A stretch of 64,000 nucleotides of DNA. Origin: Bacteroidaceae bacterium (GTDB lineage Bacteria; Bacteroidota; Bacteroidia; Bacteroidales; Bacteroidaceae). Below, one piece after another: positions 16,578 through 26,329 of the stretch (positions are counted from its first letter, which is position 1; each line of letters starts with the position of its first letter). The DNA lies in contig JAFZWK010000040.1 of assembly GCA_017617335.1 (NCBI GenBank), positions 1-64,000 of the forward strand, given 5' to 3'. Below the pieces are notes generated by a model. It ran no database searches. It saw only the letters and a program-made list of their open reading frames with translations, and was not told the DNA's origin. A program made the position numbers and the translations under genes.

Positions 16578-18818
16578 TCAACGTTGAATAAACACTTTCT
16601 TACCATTCACGATGTTGATGCCGCGCTGAGGTTTCGTCAGGCGTTGGCCTGCCAGATTGAAGATTCCTTCAGCCTGCTCGCCACTTACAGTTCGTGTCTC
16701 TATGATACCTGTCTCGTCGTTGAAGACAAGATTCAAATTCTTGGTGCCACCACTTGGATTTACCACACTGGCAGGCAGCAGAGCCTTGCCGGCAGGTATG
16801 CGACCTGCATTTATGGGTACAAATTGGTCGCCAGAGAGGCCATAATACCATCCTTCTCTTATACTTTTTTCCTCGGGACAGCCCTCGAGCTTGTTATTGG
16901 AAAGTGTCTCGCCAGATGTTGTGAAAAAGATGGTTACATCTGCGTCTGCAGTACCCATCAGTAGCACACCTGTGCCACCTGCTACAGCGCCTGTTATCTG
17001 TTCAAAGGTAATAACGTCACCGCTAACACCCGTTATCTGCCAAGCAGTATAGCCTTCAGCGTTTGCGAAGTCCACAGGTGTTTTGCTTGCGAAGGTTGCA
17101 TAGCCCTTATCATTGAGGTGGACACAAGTACCATAAGTGAAGTAGCCTTCGGTAGGATTGGCATAAGAGATATCATTGGCATTAGTACTTTCGTATGCAA
17201 CAGCACCCACAAGCACAGAACAGTCCTTGAACATATCGGTAGAGGCATCAGATGTGAAAGTCGGCTTGTTCCAGTTATTGCCGCAAAAAATGGCCTTGAG
17301 TTTTTCACAGCCCCTGAACATTTCATTTGTGAAGCTCAAGTTCTCGGTGTTGAAACCCGATAGGTCAAGGTTCGCAAGTTCTTTGCAGTATCGGAACATA
17401 CCCGTCATGTCCGTCACATTCTCGGTTTTGAAACTTGAGAGGTCAATGCTTTTGAGTTTTTCACAGTTAAAAAACATCTCACTCATGTCAGTTACATTAG
17501 AAGTATTAAATTTTCTCAAATCAAGGGTGGTAAGATCTAAGCACTCCTCGAACATATTGTTCATTTTTTGCACGTTCCTGGTGTTGAAGCTAGAGAAATC
17601 AAAATTCGTGATTTTAAAGCATTGACGGAACATGCAAGACATGTCGGTCACATTCTCTGTGTTCAGATTCTCGATGCCAACAATCGTAGTAAGCTTGTAC
17701 ATTTTATCGAACATACAGCTGGTAGATTCCAAACCATCGTAGTTCTTAAAGGACTCATCAAAGATAACAGTTGTAATGTTGCGATTGTCACACCACCCAT
17801 TATCCTCACTGTCCCATGGGATAGTATATGTTAATTCCGTATGCGAGAATTTTTGCGTGTCATAGTAGAACGTCAATGTCTCGCCATTTTCCGAAACAAG
17901 GGCGTAGGGGACAGCTTTTCCTGTGAAATAGCCAGTGGTAGGGTTAGCCATGCTGGCAGTAAAATAATTGGCACCCGAGGAATTGTAGTGAACGGCTCCC
18001 GTGAGTGAAGTGCAGTCTTGGAACATCCCGAAAGATGCGAGATTATCCTTCTGCCAATCATTGTTGCAGTAGATGGTCTCGAGACTAGTGCATCCGTTGA
18101 ACATGTAAGTCATGTCGGTCACGTTAATGGTATTGAAGCTCGTCAGGTCGAGAGTTTCCAAAGCAGAGCATTCTTCAAACATACTGACCATGTTGGTTAC
18201 GTTAGCTGTGGTGAAGTTCGGCCCTATTTTGATAGTTTTCAAACTAGAGCAATTTTGAAACATACCGGCCATGTTGGTCACCTTGGCTGTGTTGAAGTTG
18301 CTCAGGTCGAGCGTTTCCTGCCAATAGTGTATGTCTTTAAACATATAACTCATGTCGGTTACATTTTCCGTGTGCAGGTACTGGAGGCCGCTTATTATAT
18401 GGTAGGAAAAATAAAAGTTGTCTTCTGGTACACTTAAATCCGCAAACATATAACTTGCATTCGTTAATCCATGATAGTCATCAAACGATTGGTCAAACTT
18501 AACAGTACAAACCTCGCCATCACGATAACTCCTCCAATTTACCCATCTCGGTTTTTCTCCAGGAGCCCAGTTTAGATCACATATCCTTACACTTTTTTCG
18601 TGCCACCAATTTTCTGAGTCCGACGGGTCATAATTTGGGTTCGTTTCGTTATGATGTGTATTTTTCTCTGTGTCGTAGTAGAAGACTAAATCACTAAAAC
18701 TATAATCATCGCCTAAAATCTTTGTCCACACGGCATAAGCCTCTTTAGTTTGTGCCCAAGCTGAGGAGGCACCCATGATGGCCAACAGAGTGGCCAGAAG
18801 TAATTTGATCTTTCTCAT
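16578..18818 (-). CDS. BspA-type leucine-rich repeat surface protein
   Basis: A 746-residue secreted protein (signal peptide ending near SSAWA-QTK). It holds two blocks of BspA/DUF285 repeats of about 23 residues (pattern F-N-T-x-N-V-T-D-M-x-x-M-F-x-x-C-x-x-L) around residues 150-280 and 370-510, each followed by a shorter segment that ends in GYFT. After a beta-rich region comes a C-terminal tag (NLAGQRL, then GINIVNGKKVFIQ) shared with other secreted proteins here. BspA proteins act in surface adhesion to host proteins or other bacteria. A weak TATCTTTA box lies at 18908-18915 on the minus strand. Confidence 0.88.
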   Translation of the reverse strand: MRKIKLLLATLLAIMGASSAWAQTKEAYAVWTKILGDDYSFSDLVFYYDTEKNTHHNETNPNYDPSDSENWWHEKSVRICDLNWAPGEKPRWVNWRSYRDGEVCTVKFDQSFDDYHGLTNASYMFADLSVPEDNFYFSYHIISGLQYLHTENVTDMSYMFKDIHYWQETLDLSNFNTAKVTNMAGMFQNCSSLKTIKIGPNFTTANVTNMVSMFEECSALETLDLTSFNTINVTDMTYMFNGCTSLETIYCNNDWQKDNLASFGMFQDCTSLTGAVHYNSSGANYFTASMANPTTGYFTGKAVPYALVSENGETLTFYYDTQKFSHTELTYTIPWDSEDNGWCDNRNITTVIFDESFKNYDGLESTSCMFDKMYKLTTIVGIENLNTENVTDMSCMFRQCFKITNFDFSSFNTRNVQKMNNMFEECLDLTTLDLRKFNTSNVTDMSEMFFNCEKLKSIDLSSFKTENVTDMTGMFRYCKELANLDLSGFNTENLSFTNEMFRGCEKLKAIFCGNNWNKPTFTSDASTDMFKDCSVLVGAVAYESTNANDISYANPTEGYFTYGTCVHLNDKGYATFASKTPVDFANAEGYTAWQITGVSGDVITFEQITGAVAGGTGVLLMGTADADVTIFFTTSGETLSNNKLEGCPEEKSIREGWYYGLSGDQFVPINAGRIPAGKALLPASVVNPSGGTKNLNLVFNDETGIIETRTVSGEQAEGIFNLAGQRLTKPQRGINIVNGKKVFIQR

Positions 18819-19015
18819 AGATTCTGTATTTTAAAGATTAATATGTGTAAATTCGGTTTTCTCATTGGTTGACACATTTTCGTGCGGACTTAATCCACAA
18901 ATTACCATAAAGATATGTAATTCATGTTTTAAAAACATGATAAACGTCCAAAAATCGCCCCCTCGTTAACGTTTTTTAACTAATCGAAAATTTCTACGGA
19001 AGCATAAGGCCGAAA

Positions 19016-19118
19016 AGCCACTCCGCTTTCAGCAGACTTTCAGGAATCTTTACAAACTCATCCCCCACAAAAGATCCTTAGGGACGCGACACGTTGAAAA
19101 AGAAAAGGCAACGTGTTG
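19016..19118 (-). repeat. 103-base long repeat, copy 1
   Basis: Its reverse complement matches 39526-39628 over 103 bases with a single visible difference. It includes an internal CTGAAAG direct repeat and ends in one CAACGTGTTG copy of the adjacent array. Confidence 0.9.
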
Positions 19119-19189
19119 TGTCAGCGGTTTCAACACGTTAACTTAACCGATTCAACACGTCGAAATCCGAGATTCAACACGTCGTGTCC
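19086..19189 (-). repeat. CAACGTGTTG intergenic array 2
   Basis: Five copies or near-copies; four read as CAACACGTT or CAACACGTCG on the plus strand, so the motif is mostly in minus orientation, and one (19109-19118) is opposite. It lies downstream of the minus-strand operon that ends at 19258, so the main orientation again matches the upstream gene. Confidence 0.85.
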
Positions 19190-19257
19190 TTCAGAGGGAC
19201 AGGAAAGATGATGTCGGAAGAAGATTCGTGCTTGATGTCGTCTGTCAAGGGGAGGTC

Positions 19258-19878
19258 TTACTTTGAGGGGAGGAGCATCCAGCGGTAGAGGTTGCAGCCA
19301 ATGAAGTTACCCAGCACTTCGCAGAGATAGACGACCAGTACCATGGGCTGCAACAATTGCTCGGTTGGCGATACCAGGAAATAGAAGGCATCGGCAATGG
19401 AGTGGGCGAAGCCGCAGAGAATGAAGACTGGTACGCCCAGCAGGAGGGTGAGCATCTTTCCCTTGCGAGCGAACTCTACAGCGGTCGTCATGATGAATCC
19501 GCAACCTATGGCCAGCAGGAAGCATGCCCACGGACCTTTGGCCAACCGCCCTTCCAGAATGGCAGAGGCTGGTTCGATGCAGTCAGGCTGGGCATAGGAT
19601 ATCATTTGAGCGGTAAGCCAGCAACCCACGATGTTGCCCAACAGGACTATGGCCAGCATGGCCCAGTCTCCATGACGACGGATGAAGCCTGCCGTACCTG
19701 TGTAGAGTTTCAATCCATAATACACTACTGTCGTAAGGCCGAAGGAGAAAAGGACGGCTCCTGCCACACCTCCTACGCGAAGGTTCACAACGCATCCGAT
19801 GGAGATGCAAATGCCTGCCAGGATGGCGAGGGGGAAGATTTCCCTGAATAAACTTTGAGACTTGGTCATAACGTTCAT
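19258..19878 (-). CDS. Formate/nitrite transporter (FNT) family channel, short form
   Basis: A 206-residue inner-membrane protein of about six hydrophobic segments that resembles short Bacteroidales members of the FNT family of anion channels (formate, nitrite, hydrosulfide), with LYTGTAGFI and GNIVGCWLTA as family-like positions. The start at 19878 (MNVMTKSQ) was chosen because the longer open frame upstream is Arg-rich and overlaps the previous gene; MTKSQ at 19869 is also possible. It is the last gene of a five-gene minus-strand operon, 14 bases after the GlpT-like gene. The transported ion is not predictable. Confidence 0.75.
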   Translation of the reverse strand: MNVMTKSQSLFREIFPLAILAGICISIGCVVNLRVGGVAGAVLFSFGLTTVVYYGLKLYTGTAGFIRRHGDWAMLAIVLLGNIVGCWLTAQMISYAQPDCIEPASAILEGRLAKGPWACFLLAIGCGFIMTTAVEFARKGKMLTLLLGVPVFILCGFAHSIADAFYFLVSPTEQLLQPMVLVVYLCEVLGNFIGCNLYRWMLLPSK

Positions 19879-19892
19879 GTGAAGTTTTCTTG

Positions 19893-21233
19893 TTAGTGGA
19901 TGTATCCGTCGTCCTTGATGTTCCAGAGGACAGCTACCGTCAGTCCACCCACAACGGCGACTCCGCTCATGAGGATGAAGAGGTAGTCCCATCCGAAATG
20001 GTCTGAGAACCAACCTAATCCTGCGCCTGTGAAGATGACGGAGACGTAACTCATCAAGCCTATCAGGCCGACTGCCGATGAGGCTGCTTTCTTGGTTACT
20101 TGGTTGGAAGCCACGACACCCAGCAGGGCTTGAGGTCCATAGAGGAAGAAGCCGGCGACAGCCAGCAGAATAAGCACCAGGACGCTGCTTGCGTCGTCGG
20201 GCAACACGTGGAGAGCGACCAGACAAAGGGCGACGATGCCCATCTCGATGGCACAAACCCGTTGGGCTTTGCCTCCAAAGAATCTGTCAGAAACCCATCC
20301 TGCGCACATCATTCCCGCACAACCTGCTATCTCGAAAATCGCGATGGTCCATCCTGCCAGCTGGGGCGAGAGGGGAATGGCACGGTTCTGGAGGAAAGTG
20401 GGTCCCCAATCCAATACGGCAAACCTGACGATATATACGAAGAGATCTGTAAGGGCAAGTATCCACACAATGGGATTCTGGAAGACCTTTTTGCGGATGA
20501 AGGCCTTGAATGCCTCTGGGCTGTCGTCTTCGTCGAGTTCTGTCTTCGTGTTCGGCAATTCAGGAAGACCAACGGAAGTGGGTGTGTCGCGCAAGGTGAC
20601 GAGTATAAAGAAGACTCCCAGCGATGCGATGACGGCAGGAATCCAGAAACACCATTGCCACGCCATCGTGCCTGTCCCTGCTCCCATTCCGCTGCCAATG
20701 ATGTAGCCGCAAAGTACGGAAACGAGTCCTGCTCCTATGGAGTGGGAAGTGTTCCAGAAACTCATCTTTGTTGCCAGTTCCTTTGGTGGAACCCAATGTA
20801 CCATCAAGCGGTTGCAGGGCGAGAATCCGCATCCCTGGAAGACGTTGTTCAGAATGAGCAGGACGGCCATGATGACGACCATCGTGTTGACAAAGTCAGG
20901 GCCTTCTGATGTGCCTGTTATCCAGTGGCTGAAGTTCGCGCTGAAGCCGAAGATGTAGTTCAGTAATGCGCATACGGTAAGGCCGATGACGAGATGCCAC
21001 CTTGCGTTGGCTCGATCTGCGATGAATCCGTTGATGAACTTAGAGATGCCATAAATGATTCCTACCAGCGAGAGGATGATGCCGAAGCTTGTGTTGGTGA
21101 TTCCATAGGCATCTCCCAGTGCTGGCATGGCGAACGAGAAGTTCTTGCGTACGAAGTAGAACATGGAGTAGCCTATCATCGAGCAGATGATGACTCTCCA
21201 TTGCCAGTGCTTGAAACTGTGTCGTGTCTGCAT
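19893..21233 (-). CDS. glpT: OPA-family organophosphate transporter, probably glycerol-3-phosphate (GlpT-like)
   Basis: A 446-residue MFS antiporter of the organophosphate:phosphate class with 12 predicted helices. The first helix has FVRKNFSFAMP; Arg29-Lys30 align with the phosphate-binding Arg45-Lys46 of E. coli GlpT. The family also includes hexose-phosphate carriers (UhpT), but the neighbouring upstream gene is GpsA, which makes and uses glycerol 3-phosphate, so a GlpT role is favoured. It is 41 bases after gpsA and 14 before the FNT gene. Confidence 0.85.
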   Translation of the reverse strand: MQTRHSFKHWQWRVIICSMIGYSMFYFVRKNFSFAMPALGDAYGITNTSFGIILSLVGIIYGISKFINGFIADRANARWHLVIGLTVCALLNYIFGFSANFSHWITGTSEGPDFVNTMVVIMAVLLILNNVFQGCGFSPCNRLMVHWVPPKELATKMSFWNTSHSIGAGLVSVLCGYIIGSGMGAGTGTMAWQWCFWIPAVIASLGVFFILVTLRDTPTSVGLPELPNTKTELDEDDSPEAFKAFIRKKVFQNPIVWILALTDLFVYIVRFAVLDWGPTFLQNRAIPLSPQLAGWTIAIFEIAGCAGMMCAGWVSDRFFGGKAQRVCAIEMGIVALCLVALHVLPDDASSVLVLILLAVAGFFLYGPQALLGVVASNQVTKKAASSAVGLIGLMSYVSVIFTGAGLGWFSDHFGWDYLFILMSGVAVVGGLTVAVLWNIKDDGYIH

Positions 21234-21274
21234 GTCAAGCGTTTCTTTTCATGTGGGAAACAGAGAGAAAGCGA

Positions 21275-22330
21275 TTAGTCGAGATGCTCATACGTGAAGG
21301 CTTCCCAGGGCAAATCAGCATCAGCCTTTCCCTTGTCGAGAATGTCCACGATGTGCATGAGAAGCGGGAAATTCTTCAGGTCCACGAGTCCCAGCTCAGC
21401 TTTTCTGCGGATGGCATTTCCCATGACACGCGTGATGACGAGACTCTCCAGCGTGATGCCAGCCAAAGCTTCAGTCACTTCGTCGTAGTTCAATCCTTGT
21501 CCCATCAGTACACCACATCTGCGTGTCCGTCCGCTGAAGATGGTTACGTAGAGGTCACCCAAGCCAATGCATTCCGATTCAAACGTGCCTCCTTGCATCT
21601 GCATGAGAGCATGCGTCTCGCGTACAGCCTGGGTGAACGTTCCTGCCTGGGAATTGTAGTGCTGTGGCTCGCTTTCTCCGTGCCAGCGTGTGTTGAGCCC
21701 CACAGCCAACGTGACGGCCATTGCATAGGCATTCTTTAAGGCAACAGCGCTCTCCAATCCGATGACATCATTCGTCAGGGAAATGTGGTAATAGGGACGC
21801 TGCATGGCTTCCTTCATCATGCGCAGAGCGTCATTGTCCTTTCCGCAGAACGCCACTTCCGATGGATCCATGAAGACCAGTTCGTAGCTTGTGCAGGGGC
21901 CACCGATGGCGCAGATTGTCCGCTTAATGCCACGTTTTGCCAACTCGCTCTCCCAGAAGCCAGGGTAGGATAGAAGTGTTCCGTCCTCGGTGGCGCGGAG
22001 TCCTTTCGTTACACTCAGTACGGGCATCTCAGGATCCAGTTGGGTAAGGATTTCCTCCAAGAACCAGTCTACTCCGAACGATGACACGCCACCAATCACG
22101 AAATCGCAGCCTTCCACAGCTTTCTTCCAGTCGCTGAAATAGTGGTAGGTTACGTTGTCAGGGAACTCCCGACAGAACTTCTCGTGTTTATGCGTCTTGA
22201 TGTAGCCATCGATGATACTGTCGTCGAGACAGGTTCCGATGAGATGCACGTCGTTTCCATTCTCTGCAGCGGGGAAGGCCAGGGCAGAACCCATCATTCC
22301 TGCTCCCAAAATAGCTATTTTACGTTTCAT
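21275..22330 (-). CDS. gpsA: Glycerol-3-phosphate dehydrogenase [NAD(P)+]
   Basis: A 351-residue cytoplasmic enzyme that reduces dihydroxyacetone phosphate to sn-glycerol 3-phosphate for phospholipid synthesis. It has the N-terminal Rossmann motif GAGMMGSA, SVTKGL, the catalytic lysine in ALKNAYAMA and LGDLYVTIFSGRTRRCG near the C-terminal domain. It is somewhat divergent from E. coli GpsA (several inserted stretches, for example LLSYPGFWESELA), so the assignment is by motif. It sits between bcp and the GlpT-like transporter in one operon. Confidence 0.88.
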   Translation of the reverse strand: MKRKIAILGAGMMGSALAFPAAENGNDVHLIGTCLDDSIIDGYIKTHKHEKFCREFPDNVTYHYFSDWKKAVEGCDFVIGGVSSFGVDWFLEEILTQLDPEMPVLSVTKGLRATEDGTLLSYPGFWESELAKRGIKRTICAIGGPCTSYELVFMDPSEVAFCGKDNDALRMMKEAMQRPYYHISLTNDVIGLESAVALKNAYAMAVTLAVGLNTRWHGESEPQHYNSQAGTFTQAVRETHALMQMQGGTFESECIGLGDLYVTIFSGRTRRCGVLMGQGLNYDEVTEALAGITLESLVITRVMGNAIRRKAELGLVDLKNFPLLMHIVDILDKGKADADLPWEAFTYEHLD

Positions 22331-22344
22331 GGTTGTAGAAAGTT

Positions 22345-22806
22345 TTATTGATTGATGTAGTCTAAAATCTGTTCAGCATGGATTTTTGTCTTGATCTCCT
22401 TGGGAGTGAAAATCTTTTCGATGATGCCTTCCTCGTTGACCAGATACGTGGTGCGCAGGATGCCGATGGTACGGCGCCCACAAGCCACTTTCTCGCCCCA
22501 TGCTCCCAATTGTTGGAGCAGAGTGGTTTCTGTGTCGGCAATGAGAGGGAATTCCAGCGAATAGTTGTCGGCAAACTTCTTCTGCAGTTCAGTACGGTCC
22601 TTGCTGACTCCGATGATGGAATAGCCAGCAGCCTCCAGCTCGGCTTTGTGTTGCTGGAGGGAACATGCTTCGGCAGTACAGCCGGAAGTGTTGGCCTTGG
22701 GGTAACTGTACAATACAATCTTACGGCCCTTGTAATCGCTTGCCTTGATGGGATTGCCATTCTGGTCGGTACCCAGCATTTCAGGTATTCTGTCTCCTAC
22801 TTTCAT
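22345..22806 (-). CDS. bcp: Thioredoxin-dependent peroxiredoxin, Bcp/PrxQ type
   Basis: A 153-residue cytoplasmic peroxidase that reduces hydrogen peroxide and organic hydroperoxides with thioredoxin. Peroxidatic Cys43 and resolving Cys48 are seen in NTSGCTAEACSL, followed by ISKDR-like SKDRTELQKKFA. The start at 22806 (MKVGDRIPE) was chosen over a longer frame from 22887 because it starts the family domain and leaves a 28-base gap to the calpain-like gene upstream. Confidence 0.9.
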   Translation of the reverse strand: MKVGDRIPEMLGTDQNGNPIKASDYKGRKIVLYSYPKANTSGCTAEACSLQQHKAELEAAGYSIIGVSKDRTELQKKFADNYSLEFPLIADTETTLLQQLGAWGEKVACGRRTIGILRTTYLVNEEGIIEKIFTPKEIKTKIHAEQILDYINQ

Positions 22807-22834
22807 GAGTTTTCCTGTTTTTTCTGTTCTGTTG

Positions 22835-24361
22835 TCATTCTTCTTCGTCTTCGTCCCCATAGGTTTCGTCACCCGTCTCGCCGGCATAGCTGTTCACGCC
22901 AGCCATACGGAGCAGACGCTTGGATACGCCCAGATCGCCCTTCTTGGGAGCAAACTTAGGCACGATGTAACCCGTCTGGTTCTGCTTCAGGAATTCCTTT
23001 GCGGCTCCAGGATATACAAGACGGAAATCGATGGTCTCCACGATGTAGCGGTAATCGGGGATTTCCAGCACGCCATCCACAGAGGTGATGCCCCAGGGAT
23101 TACGCATCGAGAAGAGATAGTTGTCTGGATCAGTGGTGTACATCAGGGTGAAGGCATGACCAGTCACAGTGTTGAGGGTTCCGCAGAGCAGGTCACCCTT
23201 GTTGAAACCGCCTACGCCTATCATTCCATTCTCCATGGCCCATTCCAGGACGGCTTTCATTTCACCGTTGAAGAGGGTACCTGGCGAGATGGCAAAGCTG
23301 TTGCCAGAACCGGTCAGGAGAGGTGCCACATGCTCGGTGCCGATTCCCTCGATGCCATTGCACTGATAAATTGTTTCCCACTTCATGATAGCTTTCTCGA
23401 GGACAGTACCCCACGTGGGGACATTATTCTTACCTGTCAGTTGGCCGATGTTGTTGTTCCCGTCACACAGGAACTTGTTGTCCACCGTCACGTTCACCGG
23501 ATTGCCTTGAGGGTCATACATGGCTACCGTATAGCGCCCGCTTCCTTCTTGCGTAATGATGTGCTTGATGAAGTCAGGGTAGTTGTAGGCAAGGGATGCC
23601 AGCACGGCACACATGCAGCAGTCTCCGATGGCATGCTGGTTGATGTCGGCAGGCTGTGGATCGCCAAAGGGATAGAGAGTCACTGTCTTGCTCGTCCATT
23701 TGGTAAGTCCGGAAATGCTCACGTTGGGCTGGTTCGAGGGATTTGCCAGCCAAGCGCGGTCTTCCTCCGTGGTCTTGTGTCTGTTCTCGAAGTGCTTGCC
23801 CATGGGGGTTACGGTGGAGTTGGTGGAACCTAAGCGCAGATTCAGGATGCGGTTTATGTCAGTATATTCGTTCCGATTGGGGAACTTCACCATCGTGGCG
23901 TTGTGGGCAGCCTCTATTGACTTGTAGAAGTAACGGGTGGAACTGGCACGCTTCAGCACCAGCAGTTCAGGTTCGTTAGCCAGAATTGTGTAGTTCTCCA
24001 CATTGCCGGTCTTCTGCGAGGTGCAGCTCAGGCTCTTGAAGTCATCGCTGTAGGTGATATCGTAGACCTCATCCTCACTTGAACGTGACCAGACCATACG
24101 GGTTCCCGTGAAGGTGATCATCTCTGTTCCGTCATAGTGGGAACTGCTGTTCGTGGTGGCCCTGTATCCCAGGAACCAGGTTCCCCAGAGCTCGCCAGGC
24201 TGCAGTTCAGGCAAGATGTCTATCACGTTGATGTCAGCGATGTCATAGGATACCACCGACTTGTCATTCAGGGTAATCTGAAGTCTTTGGGCCACAGCAG
24301 ATCCGCTTGCCATCAATAGGAATGCCGTCAGGTAGAGTAATCTCTTCGTTCTTTTATACAT
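22835..24361 (-). CDS. Secreted calpain-like (C2 family) cysteine protease
   Basis: A 508-residue protein with a signal peptide ending near SAVA-QRL. Residues 25-215 form a beta-rich region of unknown kind. The protease domain (about 220-460) has the calpain catalytic triad: Cys248 in AIGDCCMCAVLASLA, His402 in TGHAFTL and Asn421 in RNPWG. Calpain-type proteases are rare in bacteria; the P. gingivalis thiol protease Tpr is the best known in this group. The end is highly acidic (GDEDEEE). It heads an operon with bcp, gpsA, glpT-like and FNT genes and has its own promoter. Substrate unknown; secretion suggests an extracellular or periplasmic target. Confidence 0.85.
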   Translation of the reverse strand: MYKRTKRLLYLTAFLLMASGSAVAQRLQITLNDKSVVSYDIADINVIDILPELQPGELWGTWFLGYRATTNSSSHYDGTEMITFTGTRMVWSRSSEDEVYDITYSDDFKSLSCTSQKTGNVENYTILANEPELLVLKRASSTRYFYKSIEAAHNATMVKFPNRNEYTDINRILNLRLGSTNSTVTPMGKHFENRHKTTEEDRAWLANPSNQPNVSISGLTKWTSKTVTLYPFGDPQPADINQHAIGDCCMCAVLASLAYNYPDFIKHIITQEGSGRYTVAMYDPQGNPVNVTVDNKFLCDGNNNIGQLTGKNNVPTWGTVLEKAIMKWETIYQCNGIEGIGTEHVAPLLTGSGNSFAISPGTLFNGEMKAVLEWAMENGMIGVGGFNKGDLLCGTLNTVTGHAFTLMYTTDPDNYLFSMRNPWGITSVDGVLEIPDYRYIVETIDFRLVYPGAAKEFLKQNQTGYIVPKFAPKKGDLGVSKRLLRMAGVNSYAGETGDETYGDEDEEE

Positions 24362-24392
24362 GATTTTATGAATTTAAAACCGAAAATATATG

Positions 24393-24400
24393 CAAACATA
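24393..24400 (-). promoter_or_regulatory. -7 box for the calpain-gpsA operon
   Basis: TATGTTTG on the minus strand (CAAACATA on plus), about 32 bases before the calpain-like gene, in a divergent intergenic region. Confidence 0.5.
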
Positions 24401-24453
24401 CATAAAAATCGCGAGAAAAACTCTCCTGTATCTCATATTTTGAAAAAAAAAGG

Positions 24454-24461
24454 TAACTTTG
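24454..24461 (+). promoter_or_regulatory. -7 box for the ABC exporter gene
   Basis: TAACTTTG, 29 bases before the start codon. Confidence 0.55.
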
Positions 24462-24490
24462 TCTCCAATCATAGAAAAAAACAGTAAAGA

Positions 24491-26305
24491 ATGAATCTTA
24501 TCGTCCTACTCAAGAAGATTGCTCCCTACGTTCGTCCCTACAGGTGGCTTGTGATTGCGACCCTGATCCTGACACTCATCGGCTCATTCATCGCGCAGGT
24601 CAATGCTGTTGTTCTGGACCGTACGGTTGATGCCATCAACGCGTTGGTGAAACCTGAAGGTTTCGACTGGTCCAAGGCTGCCAATATCCTTACCATCATC
24701 AGCATCGTCCTGCTGGGCAAGGAATTACTGGCTGCCATCATCCGTTATGCCCAGAACTACTTTGGCGAGCGCATGCGCATCCTGGTCAGCAAGGATCTTT
24801 CCCAAGCCATCATCGACCGGATTCTCAGTTACCGCATGGCCTTTTTCTCGCGAAGCGGCAACGAGACGGGCAAGTTGCAGACGCGCATCGATCAGGGTGT
24901 AGGTTCGCTTTCCACAACCGTACAGAGCGTTTTCATCGACCTGTTGCCTCTCTTCACTTCTGCCTTCTTGGCTCTCGTGCTGATGTTCATGGCCAACGTA
25001 TATGTAGGATTGACGGCTCTCTTCATCGTACCTATTTATATAATAATAACCGTACGTCAGGCTCGGCGTCTCAAGGGGTGGCGTACCAACATGCGCAGGT
25101 TCCGCGAGCAGAAATCCAATGGAGTGGTGAGCATCATCGAGAGCATGAATGTCATCAAGTCTTTCAACCGTGAGCCTATCGAGAGCGAAAAGCAATGGAA
25201 CATACAGACGCAGTTTACCGACAATCAGATGCTTGTGCGCAAGACATCGTTTTACTTTGATGGTGTGAAGAGTTTCGTGCAGCAGGTGGGAACGGTGCTT
25301 ATCATCATCCTGACCGCTTACCTGGTGCTTATCCAGTATCCAGGCATGACCATCGGTAAGATCATGTACCACGTGATGCTCTTTTCCAACGTCACGGCTC
25401 CCATCACTCAGCTGCAGCGCATTTTCGATTCCCTGAACGATGCTCTCATTTATGCCGAGGGATTCTTCGACATCCTGGAGGCAAAGGATGAGGCGGAACC
25501 CAGCGGCACCTATCATCCCGAGACGGTTCGCGGCGAGTTCGAGATCCAGGGGGTTGACTTCACGTATCCCAATGGAACCAAGGCTCTCCACAACATCAAC
25601 ATGTCCATTGGCAGCGGCCACATCACCGCTTTTGTGGGACTTTCCGGAGCCGGCAAATCCACTATCATCAACCTGCTCGACAAGTTCTATGAACCTGATT
25701 GCGGCTGTATCACCTTGGATGGCGTGGACCTGCGTGAGTGGGACACGAAGTATCTGCGCGAGAACATAGGTCTGGTGCTCCAGAAGAATCATATCTTCGA
25801 GGGTAGCGTTGAGGAGAACATACGATACGGAAAGCCCGATGCAACGGACGAAGAGGTCATCGAGGCTGCCAAGAAGGCTTACATCTATGACCAGATCATG
25901 AAGCAGCCTGACGGGTTCAAGTCTCGTGCCACGGCTCTCTCGGGAGGCCAGCAGCAGCGTATCGCCATTGCCCGCATGTTCCTCAAGAATCCTCCCATCA
26001 TCTTCCTCGACGAGCCTACTGCCAGCCTGGATGCTGTAGCCACGGAGCAGATCAAGGCCAGCATCGATGCCATCAAGCGCGACCGTACCGTCATCATCAT
26101 CAGTCACAGCATTTCCCAGATTATCGACAGCGATGTGGTCTATGCGCTCAAGGACGGACGCGTGGAGCAGTCTGGCGAACCCGATGAGCTTTACCGCAAG
26201 GGCGGAGTCTACAAGGATATCGTGGATGCCTCTGCCCGCAGTCTCAACATTGACAAGCTTGCCCATACGCTGGATACGAACGGGGACGGGAAGCTGTTTG
26301 ATTGA
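24491..26305 (+). CDS. ABC exporter, fused membrane and ATPase domains
   Basis: A 604-residue half-transporter of the MsbA/multidrug type: six membrane helices (about 15-320) and a nucleotide-binding domain (about 345-580) with Walker A GLSGAGKST (Lys389), signature LSGGQQQR and Walker B IIFLDEPTASLD, and the H-loop His in IISHS. It should work as a homodimer in the inner membrane; the substrate is unknown (lipid or drug). Odd feature: the last ten residues, DTNGDGKLFD, look like an EF-hand calcium loop; this may be chance. Confidence 0.9.
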   Translation: MNLIVLLKKIAPYVRPYRWLVIATLILTLIGSFIAQVNAVVLDRTVDAINALVKPEGFDWSKAANILTIISIVLLGKELLAAIIRYAQNYFGERMRILVSKDLSQAIIDRILSYRMAFFSRSGNETGKLQTRIDQGVGSLSTTVQSVFIDLLPLFTSAFLALVLMFMANVYVGLTALFIVPIYIIITVRQARRLKGWRTNMRRFREQKSNGVVSIIESMNVIKSFNREPIESEKQWNIQTQFTDNQMLVRKTSFYFDGVKSFVQQVGTVLIIILTAYLVLIQYPGMTIGKIMYHVMLFSNVTAPITQLQRIFDSLNDALIYAEGFFDILEAKDEAEPSGTYHPETVRGEFEIQGVDFTYPNGTKALHNINMSIGSGHITAFVGLSGAGKSTIINLLDKFYEPDCGCITLDGVDLREWDTKYLRENIGLVLQKNHIFEGSVEENIRYGKPDATDEEVIEAAKKAYIYDQIMKQPDGFKSRATALSGGQQQRIAIARMFLKNPPIIFLDEPTASLDAVATEQIKASIDAIKRDRTVIIISHSISQIIDSDVVYALKDGRVEQSGEPDELYRKGGVYKDIVDASARSLNIDKLAHTLDTNGDGKLFD

Positions 26306-26329
26306 AAGGGTGGTTCCGAAAAAAAGCAA

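Larger units (their letters stand above)
18819..19257. other. 439-base intergenic region with repeat elements
   Basis: It contains the upstream region of the BspA-like gene (18819-19015), a 103-base element duplicated near 39.6 kb (19016-19118) and CAACGTGTTG array 2. I see no gene in it. Confidence 0.7.
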
